This document shows, piece after piece, positions 1-8,823 of a stretch of DNA of 64,000 bases. Every line of letters starts with the position of its first letter. Within the stretch, counting starts at the first letter, position 1. Source of the DNA: Xanthobacteraceae bacterium (GTDB lineage: Bacteria; Pseudomonadota; Alphaproteobacteria; Rhizobiales; Xanthobacteraceae); assembly GCA_019454205.1 (NCBI GenBank), contig CP075369.1, positions 992,001 to 1,056,000 on the forward strand, written 5' to 3'. The notes under the pieces were generated by a model. The model made no database searches. It saw only the letters and a list, made by a program, of their open reading frames with translations, and was not told the DNA's origin. A program made the translations under genes and the position numbers.

Positions 1-489
1 CTGCGCTACGCAACCGAGACCGGCCTTCACCGGAATATAAACGCAGGCGCCGTTTTCTTTCGCGGCCATCACCGCGAGCGCCGCGCGCGGCACACGCACG
101 TCGTCGTAGAGCCGCAGCACGTCGAATGTTGGCAGGCGCGAGAGTGTTTCCGTTTGCAGGAAGTGCTCCAGGCCTTCGAGCGGCACGGTATCGTCCTCGA
201 ACACGGCGGTATATTTGTCGTTGCCGGAAGCGATCTCGCCGAGCAGGGCGCGGAAGCTTGCGGCCACGCCAATTTCTCCGGGGCTGAGTTCGCGGCCTAG
301 CTGCAAATCGTAGCGTCGCGGATCGAGCGTGGCGATTTCCGCGGCGGACATCTTTCGTCCGTCGACGGCATCGAAGAACGTGAAGGGGATGCCGCGTTCG
401 CCGAAAACATCGGCACAGTGCTGGCGGCGGTCAGCCGAAGATTGCAGGCTGACAATGCGTACCGGGATCATCGCGCCCAGATAGAGCAT
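1..489 (-). CDS. Glycosyltransferase family 25 (LPS biosynthesis), 3' end off window
   Basis: The reading frame is open from the left edge to 489, giving 163 codons of the N-terminal part. The N-terminus reads MIPVRIVSLQSSADRR, followed by a segment with FTFFDAVDGR and, further on, AVFEDD. This is the usual start of GT25 LPS/lipooligosaccharide galactosyltransferase-like proteins (an I-SL-xxxxRR start, then an EDD metal/nucleotide-sugar site). Two in-frame ATGs exist, at 489 and 471. The second gives the more typical GT25 N-terminus, and neither has a strong ribosome site. It diverges from the nucleotide-sugar dehydrogenase and fits a surface-glycan locus. The donor sugar cannot be told. Confidence 0.7.
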   Translation of the reverse strand, partial: MLYLGAMIPVRIVSLQSSADRRQHCADVFGERGIPFTFFDAVDGRKMSAAEIATLDPRRYDLQLGRELSPGEIGVAASFRALLGEIASGNDKYTAVFEDDTVPLEGLEHFLQTETLSRLPTFDVLRLYDDVRVPRAALAVMAAKENGACVYIPVKAGLGCVAQ

Positions 490-603
490 TCGAAAGACAC
501 GGTAAATAGCGTGCGGCGGGGTTAACGCCGCCCATGCTTGCATCTGCGGGCAGGCGGTTTATAGCTTGCGCCCTCGTTGAAACCGCCGGTCCCGCGCCTG
601 CAA

Positions 604-1884
604 ATGCATTCCCGGAAAATCGCTGTCATCGGTCTCGGCTATGTCGGCCTGCCTGTCGCTGCCGCTTTTGCGCGCGTGGGCGCGAAGGTCACCGGTTTCG
701 ACATCGACGCGCGCCGCGTGGACGAATTGCGCGCTGGCGTCGATCGCACGCGCGAGGTCGCGGCAGGCGATCTGCGTAATGAAAACCTTCACCTCACGCA
801 CGATCCCGCCGATTTGAAACAGGCGGACTTCTTCATCGTCACCGTGCCGACGCCGATCGACAACGCCAACCGGCCCGACCTGACCGCCGTGAAATCCGCG
901 AGCGGGATCGTCGGCGGCGCGCTGAAGAAAGGCGACATCGTCGTGTACGAATCGACCGTTTATCCGGGCGCGACCGAAGAAGTCTGCATGCCGATCCTCG
1001 AAGACAAATCCGGCCTTGTCGGCGGCATTGATTTCAAGGTGGGCTATTCGCCGGAGCGTATCAATCCGGGCGACGAGAAGCACCGCTTCGAGACCATTAT
1101 CAAGGTCGTCTCCGCGCAGGACGAGGAGAGCCTCGGCACCGTCGCCGATGTGTATGGTTCGGTGGTGAGCGCCGGCATCCACCGTGCGCCGTCGATCCGG
1201 GTCGCGGAAGCGGCAAAGGTGATCGAGAACACGCAGCGCGACCTCAACGTCGCCTTCATGAACGAGCTTTCGTCGCTGTTTCGCAAGCTGCACATCGACA
1301 CCTACGATGTGCTGGCCGCGGCGAACACGAAGTGGAATTTCCTGCCGTTCACGCCGGGGCTGGTCGGCGGTCACTGCATCGGCGTCGATCCTTATTATCT
1401 GACGCACCGCGCCGAGATTGCGCGTTTCCATCCGGAAATCATTCTCGCAGGCCGCCGCATCAATGACGGTTTCTCGGAAGTGGTCGCGCAGGAATGCCTG
1501 CGGCTGCTGCTGCAATCGAAATCCGCGCAGAAGCGCGTCAATATCCTCGGCATGACGTTCAAGGAGAACGTGCCGGACGTGCGCAATTCAAAGGTCGCCG
1601 ATCTGCTGCGTTCCCTGAAAGCGAGCGGCGCAACGGTCGCGGTCTGCGATCCGGTGGCTGACGCGGAACTTACGAAACACGAACACGGCATCGACCTGAC
1701 GCCGCTAGAGAAGCTCACGTCTGCCGAGGCAGTGATCTTCGCCGTGCCACATAAAATCTTCCGCGACGATGCGTGGGCAACGGTGCGCAAGGCGCTCGGC
1801 GGGGAGAGCGGCATCGTGCTCGACGTGAAGGGCTGCCTCGACCGCAAGGCGAAGCCCGCCGGCATCACGCTCTGGCGGCCATAG
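604..1884 (+). CDS. UDP-sugar 6-dehydrogenase, TviB/WbpO-like
   Basis: Oxidises the C6 hydroxyl of a UDP-sugar, probably UDP-N-acetylhexosamine, to the uronic acid with two NAD+. The N-terminal Rossmann site is GLGYVGLP (about residues 9-16). The middle has SPERINPGDEKHRF, typical of the TviB/WbpA branch. The active-site cysteine is Cys258 in GGHCIGVDPYY. The C-terminal UDP-binding part has FKENVPDVRNSK. Length 426 aa, normal for the family. I chose ATG 604 because homologues begin just before the IAVIGLGYVG strand; an ATG at 577 would add nine residues. It lies in a glycosyltransferase cluster, so it probably supplies an acidic sugar for capsule, O-antigen or exopolysaccharide. The exact substrate is inferred. 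Confidence 0.88.
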   Translation: MHSRKIAVIGLGYVGLPVAAAFARVGAKVTGFDIDARRVDELRAGVDRTREVAAGDLRNENLHLTHDPADLKQADFFIVTVPTPIDNANRPDLTAVKSASGIVGGALKKGDIVVYESTVYPGATEEVCMPILEDKSGLVGGIDFKVGYSPERINPGDEKHRFETIIKVVSAQDEESLGTVADVYGSVVSAGIHRAPSIRVAEAAKVIENTQRDLNVAFMNELSSLFRKLHIDTYDVLAAANTKWNFLPFTPGLVGGHCIGVDPYYLTHRAEIARFHPEIILAGRRINDGFSEVVAQECLRLLLQSKSAQKRVNILGMTFKENVPDVRNSKVADLLRSLKASGATVAVCDPVADAELTKHEHGIDLTPLEKLTSAEAVIFAVPHKIFRDDAWATVRKALGGESGIVLDVKGCLDRKAKPAGITLWRP

Positions 1885-1887
1885 CTC

Positions 1888-2976
1888 TCAACGTTCCGTG
1901 ATGGCGCGCGCGAGTAGCGCTTCCATGTCGTCGAGCATTTTCTTTCGTGTATAACCTGCTTCGATATGCGCACGCGCAGCCGTGCCGATGCGTTGCGCCA
2001 GTGCGCCATCATCCAGCACGCGGCGAATGGCGGTTGCGAGTGCAGCCGGGTCTTTGCGCGGAACATAGATGCCGGTTTCGCCGTCGCGCACGAGTTCGGT
2101 GATCGCGCCGGATTCGGTAGTGACCACAGGCAGGCCGCTCGCCATCGCCTGCGAGAGCGCCTGTGGCACGCCTTCGTCGACGATGGAAGGCAACACGAAG
2201 GCATCCATCATGTTCAGCCATTGCGTCACGTCTTCCTGCCGTCCGGTGAAATGCACGCGGTCCGCGATGTCGAGTTCGCCGGCTTCGCGTTGCAGGTTTT
2301 CGAGTTGCGGGCCGTCGCCGACGACGAGCAGCTTCACGCCCGCAAGTTCGGGAAGCGTGGCGGCGGCGAGCAGGTAGGTCACGCCTTTGCCCATGCGCAA
2401 TGTCGCGACAATGCCGGCGACGCGATCGTTCTCGGAGAACGGGCCGCTGCGGCGCGCGGCCACGCGGTCACGCGGCGCAAACTTCTCGGTGTCGGTGCCG
2501 GTCGGAATGGAAAATATCCGCGACGGATCGACCCGCACATTGCGGATCAGCATGTCGCGCACGGCATGACCCGTGCCAACGACGAAGCGCGGCACGGTGG
2601 CGTAGATGAAGCGGCTGGTGAGGCTGGAGCGTACTGGCGCACCGAGATGACGAACGCGAACGATGGGTACGCTGCGGCCGAACCATGTCGCCGCCGCCGT
2701 CAGCCAGCTATCGCTCGAACTATGCGTGACGACGACATCGGGACGATAGTCGGTAATCACCTTGCGCAGCGTTGAAAGCGCGCGCCATGTGCGCTTGTAG
2801 ATCGGCGCAGGAAAATAGGCGATGCCGCGCGCAGGTGCTGCGCGTGCGATCTCCGCTTCCGGCGGTGCGGCGATGGCCACTTCATGCCCGCGCGCGATCA
2901 GCCCCGCGCTCTCGTCGAGGATGCGGATTTCCTGGCCACCCCATCCGATGGAGCTTTCGGTGTGAAGGATTTTCAT
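1888..2976 (-). CDS. Family 4 glycosyltransferase
   Basis: A 362-aa GT-B fold enzyme transferring a sugar from a nucleotide donor, probably in glycan or LPS core assembly at the inner face of the membrane. The N-terminus has the acceptor-side GWGGQE motif. The C-terminal GT4 domain has PSIVDEGVPQALSQAMASG, with the two glutamates that contact the donor. The ATG at 2976 overlaps the TGA of the upstream gene as ATGA (2973-2976), so the two are probably translationally coupled. A longer in-frame extension exists upstream but lies inside the neighbour and has non-family composition. It ends 3 bp past the convergent dehydrogenase gene. Confidence 0.85.
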   Translation of the reverse strand: MKILHTESSIGWGGQEIRILDESAGLIARGHEVAIAAPPEAEIARAAPARGIAYFPAPIYKRTWRALSTLRKVITDYRPDVVVTHSSSDSWLTAAATWFGRSVPIVRVRHLGAPVRSSLTSRFIYATVPRFVVGTGHAVRDMLIRNVRVDPSRIFSIPTGTDTEKFAPRDRVAARRSGPFSENDRVAGIVATLRMGKGVTYLLAAATLPELAGVKLLVVGDGPQLENLQREAGELDIADRVHFTGRQEDVTQWLNMMDAFVLPSIVDEGVPQALSQAMASGLPVVTTESGAITELVRDGETGIYVPRKDPAALATAIRRVLDDGALAQRIGTAARAHIEAGYTRKKMLDDMEALLARAITER

Positions 2977-4139
2977 TTTGCTGCGGCCAGCTTTTCGTAG
3001 AGCGCGAGCATCCGCTCGATCATGAATTCCATGCGGTACTGCTCGGCGATGGCGCGGCAGCGCATTTTCGTTTCTCCCTGCGCCGCAAGCGCCAGCGCGC
3101 GATCCGCAGCGGAAGCGATGCCGTGAATATCGAGCGCATCGCAAACCATATCGCGGTCCAGCTCGCGTGCTGCATCGCGCGCACCGCAGTTCTCCGAAGT
3201 CACGACCGGCAAACCGCAGGCGAGCGCTTCCAGCACGGCGGAAGGAAACGGATCGTAAAGCGAAGGCAGGATCATCGCGTCGGCCGCCGCGAGATACGGC
3301 ACCGGGTCCGCCTGTTCGCCGAAGATATGAACACGTCCGGCAACGCCATGACGCGAAGCCAGCTCGCGATAATACGAAGGCTTGCGCTCGCGCCCGACCA
3401 CGAGCAATTCCGCCTTGGTGGCCATTTTTGCGAGCGCGGCAATGGCCTGCGGCAAGCCTTTGCGCTCATAGCCGGAGCCGAGCAGCAGAAGAACTTTCGC
3501 ATCCGGCTTCAGATTCAGATCCGCGCGCGCTTCCTTGCGCAGGTCCGCAAGCGAGGGAAGGGAGAAGCGCCCCAGGTCGATCCCGTTCGGCACAAGGTGA
3601 ATCTTTTCGCGCGGGAATCCGAAATGCGCGACGATTTCGTCCGCCACCATTTTTGAGTTCACCACCACGGCTTTCAGCCGCGGGCTTGCGAACATACGCC
3701 GTTCAAGCCTTAGCACGTCGCGATGATAGGGGCTGATGTTCTGGAAGAAGCGCCGCGCCGTGCCGAGCGTCCGCACGCGCCGTTCCAGATAGGCGGCATG
3801 GACACCATCGCCCGCGCGATAGATGTCGCAGCACTCGATCCGCTCGTGCGATTGCACCAACGTGTTCTCAAGCCCGGCAACGATGCCGCAGGCTGCCGCC
3901 GCGAAGCGCGAGTCGCGGGTTGCCCGCGGAAACTTTCCGCTCTCGCAGCGGAGGAAAGTAATTCCCGGCCGCTCCCGCCATTCGCGCGCGATCAGAGAGA
4001 TGCGCGCGCCATGCGAAGCCAGCGCCGCGATGGTGCGGTCGAGGATCAGTTCCGCGCCGCCGGAATGCGAAAACTGCTGCCGCACGAAGGCGACGGAAGG
4101 CGGCACGCGAGGGGTGCTTGGCGGTGTTGGCGTGGACAT
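2973..4139 (-). CDS. Family 4 glycosyltransferase
   Basis: A 388-aa GT4 enzyme. The N-terminal half has VRQQFSHSGGAELILDRT, where the glycine-rich acceptor loop is expected. The C-terminal donor domain has PSLYDPFPSAVLEALACG, with the paired acidic residues, followed by LPVVTSENCGARD. ATG 4139 gives MSTPTPP and is preferred over a start 18 codons upstream, which would run into the divergent GT2 promoter region. It overlaps the next GT4 gene by 4 bp (ATGA), so the two form an operon. LPS core or related glycan synthesis is the likely role; the sugar specificity is not readable from sequence. Confidence 0.84.
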   Translation of the reverse strand: MSTPTPPSTPRVPPSVAFVRQQFSHSGGAELILDRTIAALASHGARISLIAREWRERPGITFLRCESGKFPRATRDSRFAAAACGIVAGLENTLVQSHERIECCDIYRAGDGVHAAYLERRVRTLGTARRFFQNISPYHRDVLRLERRMFASPRLKAVVVNSKMVADEIVAHFGFPREKIHLVPNGIDLGRFSLPSLADLRKEARADLNLKPDAKVLLLLGSGYERKGLPQAIAALAKMATKAELLVVGRERKPSYYRELASRHGVAGRVHIFGEQADPVPYLAAADAMILPSLYDPFPSAVLEALACGLPVVTSENCGARDAARELDRDMVCDALDIHGIASAADRALALAAQGETKMRCRAIAEQYRMEFMIERMLALYEKLAAAK

Positions 4140-4235
4140 GGTTTTGCTGAATCGAGGCGGCGACCTATAGCGGCTTTCTGCGCGCCCTGCCATCTGTTAT
4201 CGCTGCTGGCGTTCCCGTTGTTCCAGCCGTTCCCC

Positions 4236-4970
4236 ATGCCGCGCTTGTCCCTAATTGTGATTACCAAGAACGAGGAAGCCAATATCCGGCGCTGCCTCGC
4301 TTCCGTTCCGTTCGCGGACGAGATCGTGGTGGTGGATAGCGCCAGCACGGACCGCACGGTCGAGGTCGCGCGTTCGCTCGGCGCCAAGGTGCTGCAACCG
4401 GAAGACTGGCCGGGCTTCGGCCCGCAGAAGCAGCGCGCGCTCGACCATGCGAGCGGCAAATGGATTCTTTCGCTCGATGCAGACGAATGGATCGGCCCCG
4501 AACTGGCGGAAGAAATCCGCGCGGTTATCGCGAACCCAAAAAGTGCCGATGCCTGGCGGATGCCGCGGCGAAACCGTTTCTGCGGCGAGATTGTCCGCCA
4601 TGGCGGCTGGTGGCCGGATCATGTGCTGCGGCTATTCCGCAAATCGAAGGCGCGCTTCAGCGAGGACCGCGTGCATGAAAGCGTGATTGCGGATGGCGCG
4701 GTTGCAACACTGAAAAATCCTATCGAGCACGACACCATCGTCAGCCTCGAAGACGCGCGCGAGAAGGCCGCGCGTTACGGTGCGATTGCTGCCCGCCAGC
4801 TCGCGGAACGGGGCAGACAGGGTTCGGCCGCGAAGGCGGCGCTCCGTGCAGCCGCGGCTTACCTTCGCGCGTTTGTTTTCCGCCTCGGTTTTCTTGAAGG
4901 CCGTCTCGGCCATCGGGTCGCGCGCTATCAGGCGGCCTACACATATAAAAAGTGGTCCGGCGCCGCATAA
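4236..4970 (+). CDS. Family 2 glycosyltransferase, WaaE/KdtX-like
   Basis: A 244-aa GT-A fold enzyme. The N-terminus is LIVITKNEEANIRRCL, then VVVDSASTDRT (nucleotide binding), and the metal-binding DxD is in LSLDADEWIG. The later W-rich part (GGWWPDHVLRLFRK) and the C-terminal helical tail match WaaE/KdtX-type LPS core glycosyltransferases, which add glucose or heptose to the inner core. ATG 4236 was chosen because the family starts right at this strand; the upstream in-frame sequence overlaps the divergent GT4 gene and looks non-coding. Transcribed away from the GT4 pair across a gap of about 100 bp. Confidence 0.82.
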   Translation: MPRLSLIVITKNEEANIRRCLASVPFADEIVVVDSASTDRTVEVARSLGAKVLQPEDWPGFGPQKQRALDHASGKWILSLDADEWIGPELAEEIRAVIANPKSADAWRMPRRNRFCGEIVRHGGWWPDHVLRLFRKSKARFSEDRVHESVIADGAVATLKNPIEHDTIVSLEDAREKAARYGAIAARQLAERGRQGSAAKAALRAAAAYLRAFVFRLGFLEGRLGHRVARYQAAYTYKKWSGAA

Positions 4971-5058
4971 AGCCTGCGCTGCACCATTCCATCGTTAACG
5001 CAACCTTAATTGCGGGACGCTTTACTACAGGCTGCGGATTTGTAGCCGGAAGCGTTGC

Positions 5059-6666
5059 GTGCGTCAGAGCAAAACATGGTGGGGAGCAGTCGTGCTCGGC
5101 GGCGTTGCGGCTGCCTGCGTGCCGATTCTGTCGGTCGAATATTCCCTGCAAACCTATGTCGAGCGGAGCGCGCGCGCGAAACTGGAGTCGCTTGCGCGCA
5201 GTTCGCTGAGTCTCGCCGAACTCCGCCTCGAGAGCGCGATGGCGTCGCTTGTCGATCTCGCCGCTTCCGGCGCGAACGACTGCAGCCAGAAATCTCTGGA
5301 TCTGATGCGGCGTGCCACCGCCGGTTCCACGCCGATCAAGGAAATCTCGATCCTCGATGACAGCGGCGTCACGTTGTGCACGAACTTCGGTGAGGGCGTG
5401 GAGCCGCGTGCTGTCTCGCGCGAACTGCCGCTGGCTGATCGCCGCTTCGAACTGGCAATGGTACGCTTCCGCGACCGCAATGATCGCGCTGTCCGCCTGC
5501 GCTTCGACCGCAAGGATGCGAAGCCGCTCGGCGCACTGGTGCCGTCCGAATTCCTGCTGCCTGATACCTATGAAGGCGACTATCAGGGCGGCCGCAGCTT
5601 GCGACTGTACCTCGACCGCTCCGAAGTGATCGCAGCGCGTCCGGCTGGCGACGAAGGCCTCAGCGCAGACGATACGCGCATGATCGGTTTTCACATCCGC
5701 TCGGATCGCTTTCCGGTTTCGGTGAGCGCGGAACGCACGCGCGCTACCCTGAGCGAGGAATACAGCGACCTCCTGATGATCGGGCGTCTTTGCTCGGCGT
5801 TGATCACGATTCTGACCTTTGCGCTTGGCGCGCTTTATGTGCGGCGTAATCGGAATGATCCGCTAGTGCAGTTCCGCGAGGCAATCGACCGCGGTGAAGT
5901 GATCCCGTACTATCAGCCGACCGTCGACATTCAGTCCGGTAAGGTCGTCGGCGCGGAAGTGCTGGCGCGCTGGCGGCGCGCCGATGGCACGATGGTTTCT
6001 CCCGCCAACTTCATTCCGCTCGCGGAACGATCCGGGCTGATCTACCCGATGACGCGCGCACTGATGAAATGTGCGAAGGAGGAGATGGAGCAGTCCCACT
6101 CCACCCGTCCGCACCTGAATCTCGCGTTCAATCTCTATGCCGGGCATTTCAAGGACGAGACGATTCTTGCCGATCTGAAGTCCATTTTCGGATCTTCGAA
6201 GATGAGCCTGAAGCAGATCGTGCTGGAAGTGACCGAGCGTGAGCCATTGCCCGACCTTGATCATGCCCGCAAGATCATCGAAAAGATTCAGGCGACCGGC
6301 ATCCGCGTCGCGATTGACGACGTGGGTACCGGTCATGGCGGGCTTTCTTACCTGATGAAGCTCGGCGTCGATGCCATCAAGATCGACAAGATGTTCATCG
6401 ACGCAATTTCCACCGAGCGCCATTCGCATACCATCATCGAGACACTGCTCGAGCTTGCGCGAACGATGAAGATGGAAGTGATCGCCGAAGGCGTCGAGAA
6501 CTTCGAACAGGTCGAATACTTGCAGAAGAAGGGCGTGCATTTGGCGCAGGGCTATGTGTTCGCGCCGCCGTTGCCGGCGTCGTCCTATCTCGCATTGGTT
6601 GAGGCGATGGACGGCGCGGCTCGCAAACAGACGGGCGACGAGCAAAAGGCCGCTTCCGCTGCATAA
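5059..6666 (+). CDS. CSS-motif / EAL cyclic-di-GMP phosphodiesterase
   Basis: A 535-aa inner-membrane enzyme, probably hydrolysing cyclic di-GMP. A membrane segment at about residues 8-25 is followed by a periplasmic CSS-motif domain to about residue 230, with cysteines near DCSQKS and TLCTNF. A second membrane segment lies at about 237-258, then a cytoplasmic EAL domain (about 265-515). The EAL signature reads EVL in GAEVLARW. The other metal and catalytic positions look intact: NLAFN, LEVTERE, IDDVGTGHGG, AIKIDK, AEGVE and QGYVFAPPLP. CSS domains sense periplasmic redox state through the cysteine pair in known members. The start is GTG at 5059; an in-frame stop lies just upstream and no ATG fits. 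Confidence 0.88.
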   Translation: MRQSKTWWGAVVLGGVAAACVPILSVEYSLQTYVERSARAKLESLARSSLSLAELRLESAMASLVDLAASGANDCSQKSLDLMRRATAGSTPIKEISILDDSGVTLCTNFGEGVEPRAVSRELPLADRRFELAMVRFRDRNDRAVRLRFDRKDAKPLGALVPSEFLLPDTYEGDYQGGRSLRLYLDRSEVIAARPAGDEGLSADDTRMIGFHIRSDRFPVSVSAERTRATLSEEYSDLLMIGRLCSALITILTFALGALYVRRNRNDPLVQFREAIDRGEVIPYYQPTVDIQSGKVVGAEVLARWRRADGTMVSPANFIPLAERSGLIYPMTRALMKCAKEEMEQSHSTRPHLNLAFNLYAGHFKDETILADLKSIFGSSKMSLKQIVLEVTEREPLPDLDHARKIIEKIQATGIRVAIDDVGTGHGGLSYLMKLGVDAIKIDKMFIDAISTERHSHTIIETLLELARTMKMEVIAEGVENFEQVEYLQKKGVHLAQGYVFAPPLPASSYLALVEAMDGAARKQTGDEQKAASAA

Positions 6667-6878
6667 CGGCTCGATTTGCTGACATTGCGCTGTTACAGCA
6701 CCGCGTAACCGATTCTCCCGACTCGCAAATTTGCTGATTTCTCCGGCGATGCATGAAGCGCCAGAATCGCGTTGCGAAGCCGCGCGTCTATACGCATCGA
6801 AAGACTCGCAAATCGGCCTTTGCGCGGGCAAACTCCGCGCCCGGCGAGCAGGAAAGCAAGACAGAAGGAATCTCCGCG

Positions 6879-7541
6879 ATGGCCTGGAACGACCCGATCG
6901 ACCTCTATTGCGAACGCCTCGATGCGGGGTTCTGGGCGGAGCCAATCAATGCGTTCAGCAATCTTGCGTTCTTCATCGCGGCCGGTGCGGCCTTTGTGTT
7001 GTGGCAGCGCGAAGGGAAGGGCGATCGCTTCATCCTTGTCCTGATTGCGCTTGCGGTTGCGGTCGGCATTGGTTCAACACTGTTTCATACTTTCGGCACG
7101 CGCTGGGGCTTGCTCGCGGACGCAATCCCGATTGCGGTTTTCGTCGCTACATTTCTCGTACTGGCCTTGCGGCGCTATCTTGATCAGTCGCCGCTGGCAA
7201 CGGCACTCTGGCTTGCAGGGTTTCTCGCTTTCTCCGCGATACTGCCGCGATTGCTGCCGCCGGGCTTTCTCAACAATTCGGGATTCTATTTCCCGGTGTT
7301 TTTCGCGCTTGTCCTCATCGGCTTTGCACTGCGTGCGAAGGGCGGCTCGAAGCTGTGGATCGGCGGCGCGTTTCTGTCCGGCGCGGCATTGTTTGCGCTT
7401 TCGCTCAGCTTCCGGATCGTGGATCCGTCGGTATGCGCACAGTTTCCACTCGGCACGCATTTCATGTGGCACTGCCTGAATGGCGCGCTGATCTATTTGA
7501 TGTTGTGGACCGCGATCAAGGCGCGGGCAGAGGCGCGCTAG
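6879..7541 (+). CDS. Ceramidase-family (PF05875) membrane hydrolase
   Basis: A 220-aa, roughly seven-helix membrane protein of the alkaline ceramidase/CREST type. The N-terminus DLYCERLDAGFWAEPINA fits the calcium-binding start of alkaline ceramidases. The zinc/catalytic set appears complete: Ser66 and His70 in GSTLFHT, Asp81, and His193 and His197 in GTHFMWH. In eukaryotic homologues these residues hydrolyse the ceramide amide bond; the bacterial substrate is not established. The ribosome site AGAAGGAA lies about 9 bp before ATG 6879. It is a single gene ended by a strong hairpin. A ceramide-glucosyltransferase-family gene lies at 50459, which may hint at sphingolipid-like substrates. Confidence 0.85.
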   Translation: MAWNDPIDLYCERLDAGFWAEPINAFSNLAFFIAAGAAFVLWQREGKGDRFILVLIALAVAVGIGSTLFHTFGTRWGLLADAIPIAVFVATFLVLALRRYLDQSPLATALWLAGFLAFSAILPRLLPPGFLNNSGFYFPVFFALVLIGFALRAKGGSKLWIGGAFLSGAALFALSLSFRIVDPSVCAQFPLGTHFMWHCLNGALIYLMLWTAIKARAEAR

Positions 7542-7549
7542 AAACAGAA

Positions 7550-7571
7550 GAGGCGGCCCGAAGGCCGCCTC
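7550..7571 (+). terminator. Hairpin after ceramidase-family gene
   Basis: GAGGCGGCC (7550-7558) pairs with GGCCGCCTC (7563-7571) around a CGAA tetraloop, nine nucleotides after the stop codon, followed by CAGTTCTTTA. This is a strong stem with only a weak U-run. Confidence 0.7.
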
Positions 7572-7751
7572 AGTTCTTTACGCCACGCCGGGAGGAGTGG
7601 ATCTGCGCGATACGGTAGAGAGAAGGAACCGAATCGCAGCAATAATTGAATATAACAAACTTGCGCGGGCCGGGCAGTACGCCGCCTGCCGAATCGTGTG
7701 AATTGCCGGGACGAATTGCAGAAACCCACCGGCCGCCTGGCGGAATGATCC

Positions 7752-8468
7752 ATGACCCGACTGCTTTATCCCTCGACGTTATTGGTGCTTGTCTCGAACC
7801 TGATCCCGCTGATCGGCGTGTTGTACTGGGGCTGGGATGTGTTCGTTCTGCTCATGCTCTACTGGGCGGAAACGGTCGTCATCGCGTTCTGGACCCTGCT
7901 TCGGGTTCTGATCGGTTCGGATTTCTCCAGAAGTTTCCTTGGCGAGGTGTTCTCGCGCCTGTTCTTTTTCGCGTTCTTTCTCGTCCATTCGGGCGGGTTC
8001 ATGTTGGGCCACTTCCTGTTCCTGTGGGCGTTCTTTTCAGGCCGCGCAGGGGGCACCCCACAGCTCGACGAAAACTTCTTCCGGACCATGCCGGCCGATT
8101 TCTGGAACAATATCGTCCTCGCGAACGGACTTTTGATTCCGCTGGCGATTTCCTTCGTTGGACGCGGCATCGCATTTGTTATCGAGATGGCAAGGCTCCC
8201 GCTCTGGAAAAGGCTGGTAGGCGAGGATGTCATCGACCAGAAAAAGGGTGCGCTGATCGGCGGCCTCTATGCCCGCATCGTCACCATGCACGTTGTTATC
8301 ATCGTGGGCGCTGCGTTGGCGCAGAAGTTCGGAAAGATCGCGCCGCTGGTGCTTTTGATCGCGGCGAAGACCGCGGTGGATATCTGGTTTTTTCTCAGGA
8401 TCGACGTCGACCGCAACCCGCCGGGATTGGTCGAGCGCGCGGAAGAAAGGGCGCGCCTGCGGAAATAA
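7752..8468 (+). CDS. DUF6498-type integral membrane protein
   Basis: A 238-aa protein with about six hydrophobic helices. The segment YWGWDVFVLLMLYWAETVV matches the hallmark start of DUF6498 proteins (a W-D-x(4)-LxLYWxE pattern in helix 2). No enzymatic motif is visible and the function is unknown. ATG 7752 follows an AT-richer promoter-like stretch. It appears to be a single gene, with a terminator-like hairpin shared with the convergent small gene downstream. Confidence 0.7.
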   Translation: MTRLLYPSTLLVLVSNLIPLIGVLYWGWDVFVLLMLYWAETVVIAFWTLLRVLIGSDFSRSFLGEVFSRLFFFAFFLVHSGGFMLGHFLFLWAFFSGRAGGTPQLDENFFRTMPADFWNNIVLANGLLIPLAISFVGRGIAFVIEMARLPLWKRLVGEDVIDQKKGALIGGLYARIVTMHVVIIVGAALAQKFGKIAPLVLLIAAKTAVDIWFFLRIDVDRNPPGLVERAEERARLRK

Positions 8469-8483
8469 CCGTAAGAAAAATGA

Positions 8484-8507
8484 CCCGGAGCGGGGGGACG
8501 CTCCGGG
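8484..8507 (-). terminator. Terminator between DUF6498 gene and convergent small gene
   Basis: CCCGGAGCG (8484-8492) pairs with CGCTCCGGG (8499-8507). Reading leftward, the stem is followed by TCATTTTTCTTAC, a good U-run, so it terminates the small gene at 8561-8644. It may also act on the rightward gene. A second, weaker stem (GGCTGA...TCAGCC) lies at about 8519-8543. Confidence 0.7.
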
Positions 8508-8560
8508 CCATGTGCAACGGCTGACCGGGGGGAGGGATCAGCCGGCGTTACTACTCGTCG

Positions 8561-8644
8561 TCAGCTCAGGCCGCCGAGCAGCCAGACAATGAGAATGATC
8601 GGCAGGGGAATACCGATCAGCCACAGTAACAATCCGCGTCCCAT
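8561..8644 (-). CDS. 27-residue single-pass membrane peptide
   Basis: A short gene encoding 27 residues, starting MGRGLLLWLIGIPLP and ending WLLGGLS. Nearly the whole peptide is one hydrophobic helix. It has a clear ribosome site (AAGGAG, about 7 bp before ATG 8644), a stop at 8561-8563, and terminator hairpins directly downstream. Strong translation signals, its own terminator and the uninterrupted hydrophobic pattern support a real gene. Tiny membrane peptides of this form are frequent in Hyphomicrobiales, but I cannot name a function. Confidence 0.6.
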   Translation of the reverse strand: MGRGLLLWLIGIPLPIILIVWLLGGLS

Positions 8645-8823
8645 AGCCTCGCTCCTTGATGCAATTCACATTCCCGCTAACAACGCTCGGCTGCGCGATA
8701 GGTTCCGGGATGGTGAAATTTTAGCGTTTGTCCTTGCTTGCAGGGAAAAGCCCGAAAAACCCTGATTTGGATGGGGGAGGAAGCGGCTGATACGCTTCGC
8801 GGCAAAAAGCTTGGGGAACGCCA

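Noticed and set aside
5881..6600. EAL domain as a degenerate, inactive sensor
   Set aside because: EVL is an accepted variant of EAL, and the remaining metal and catalytic residues appear present.
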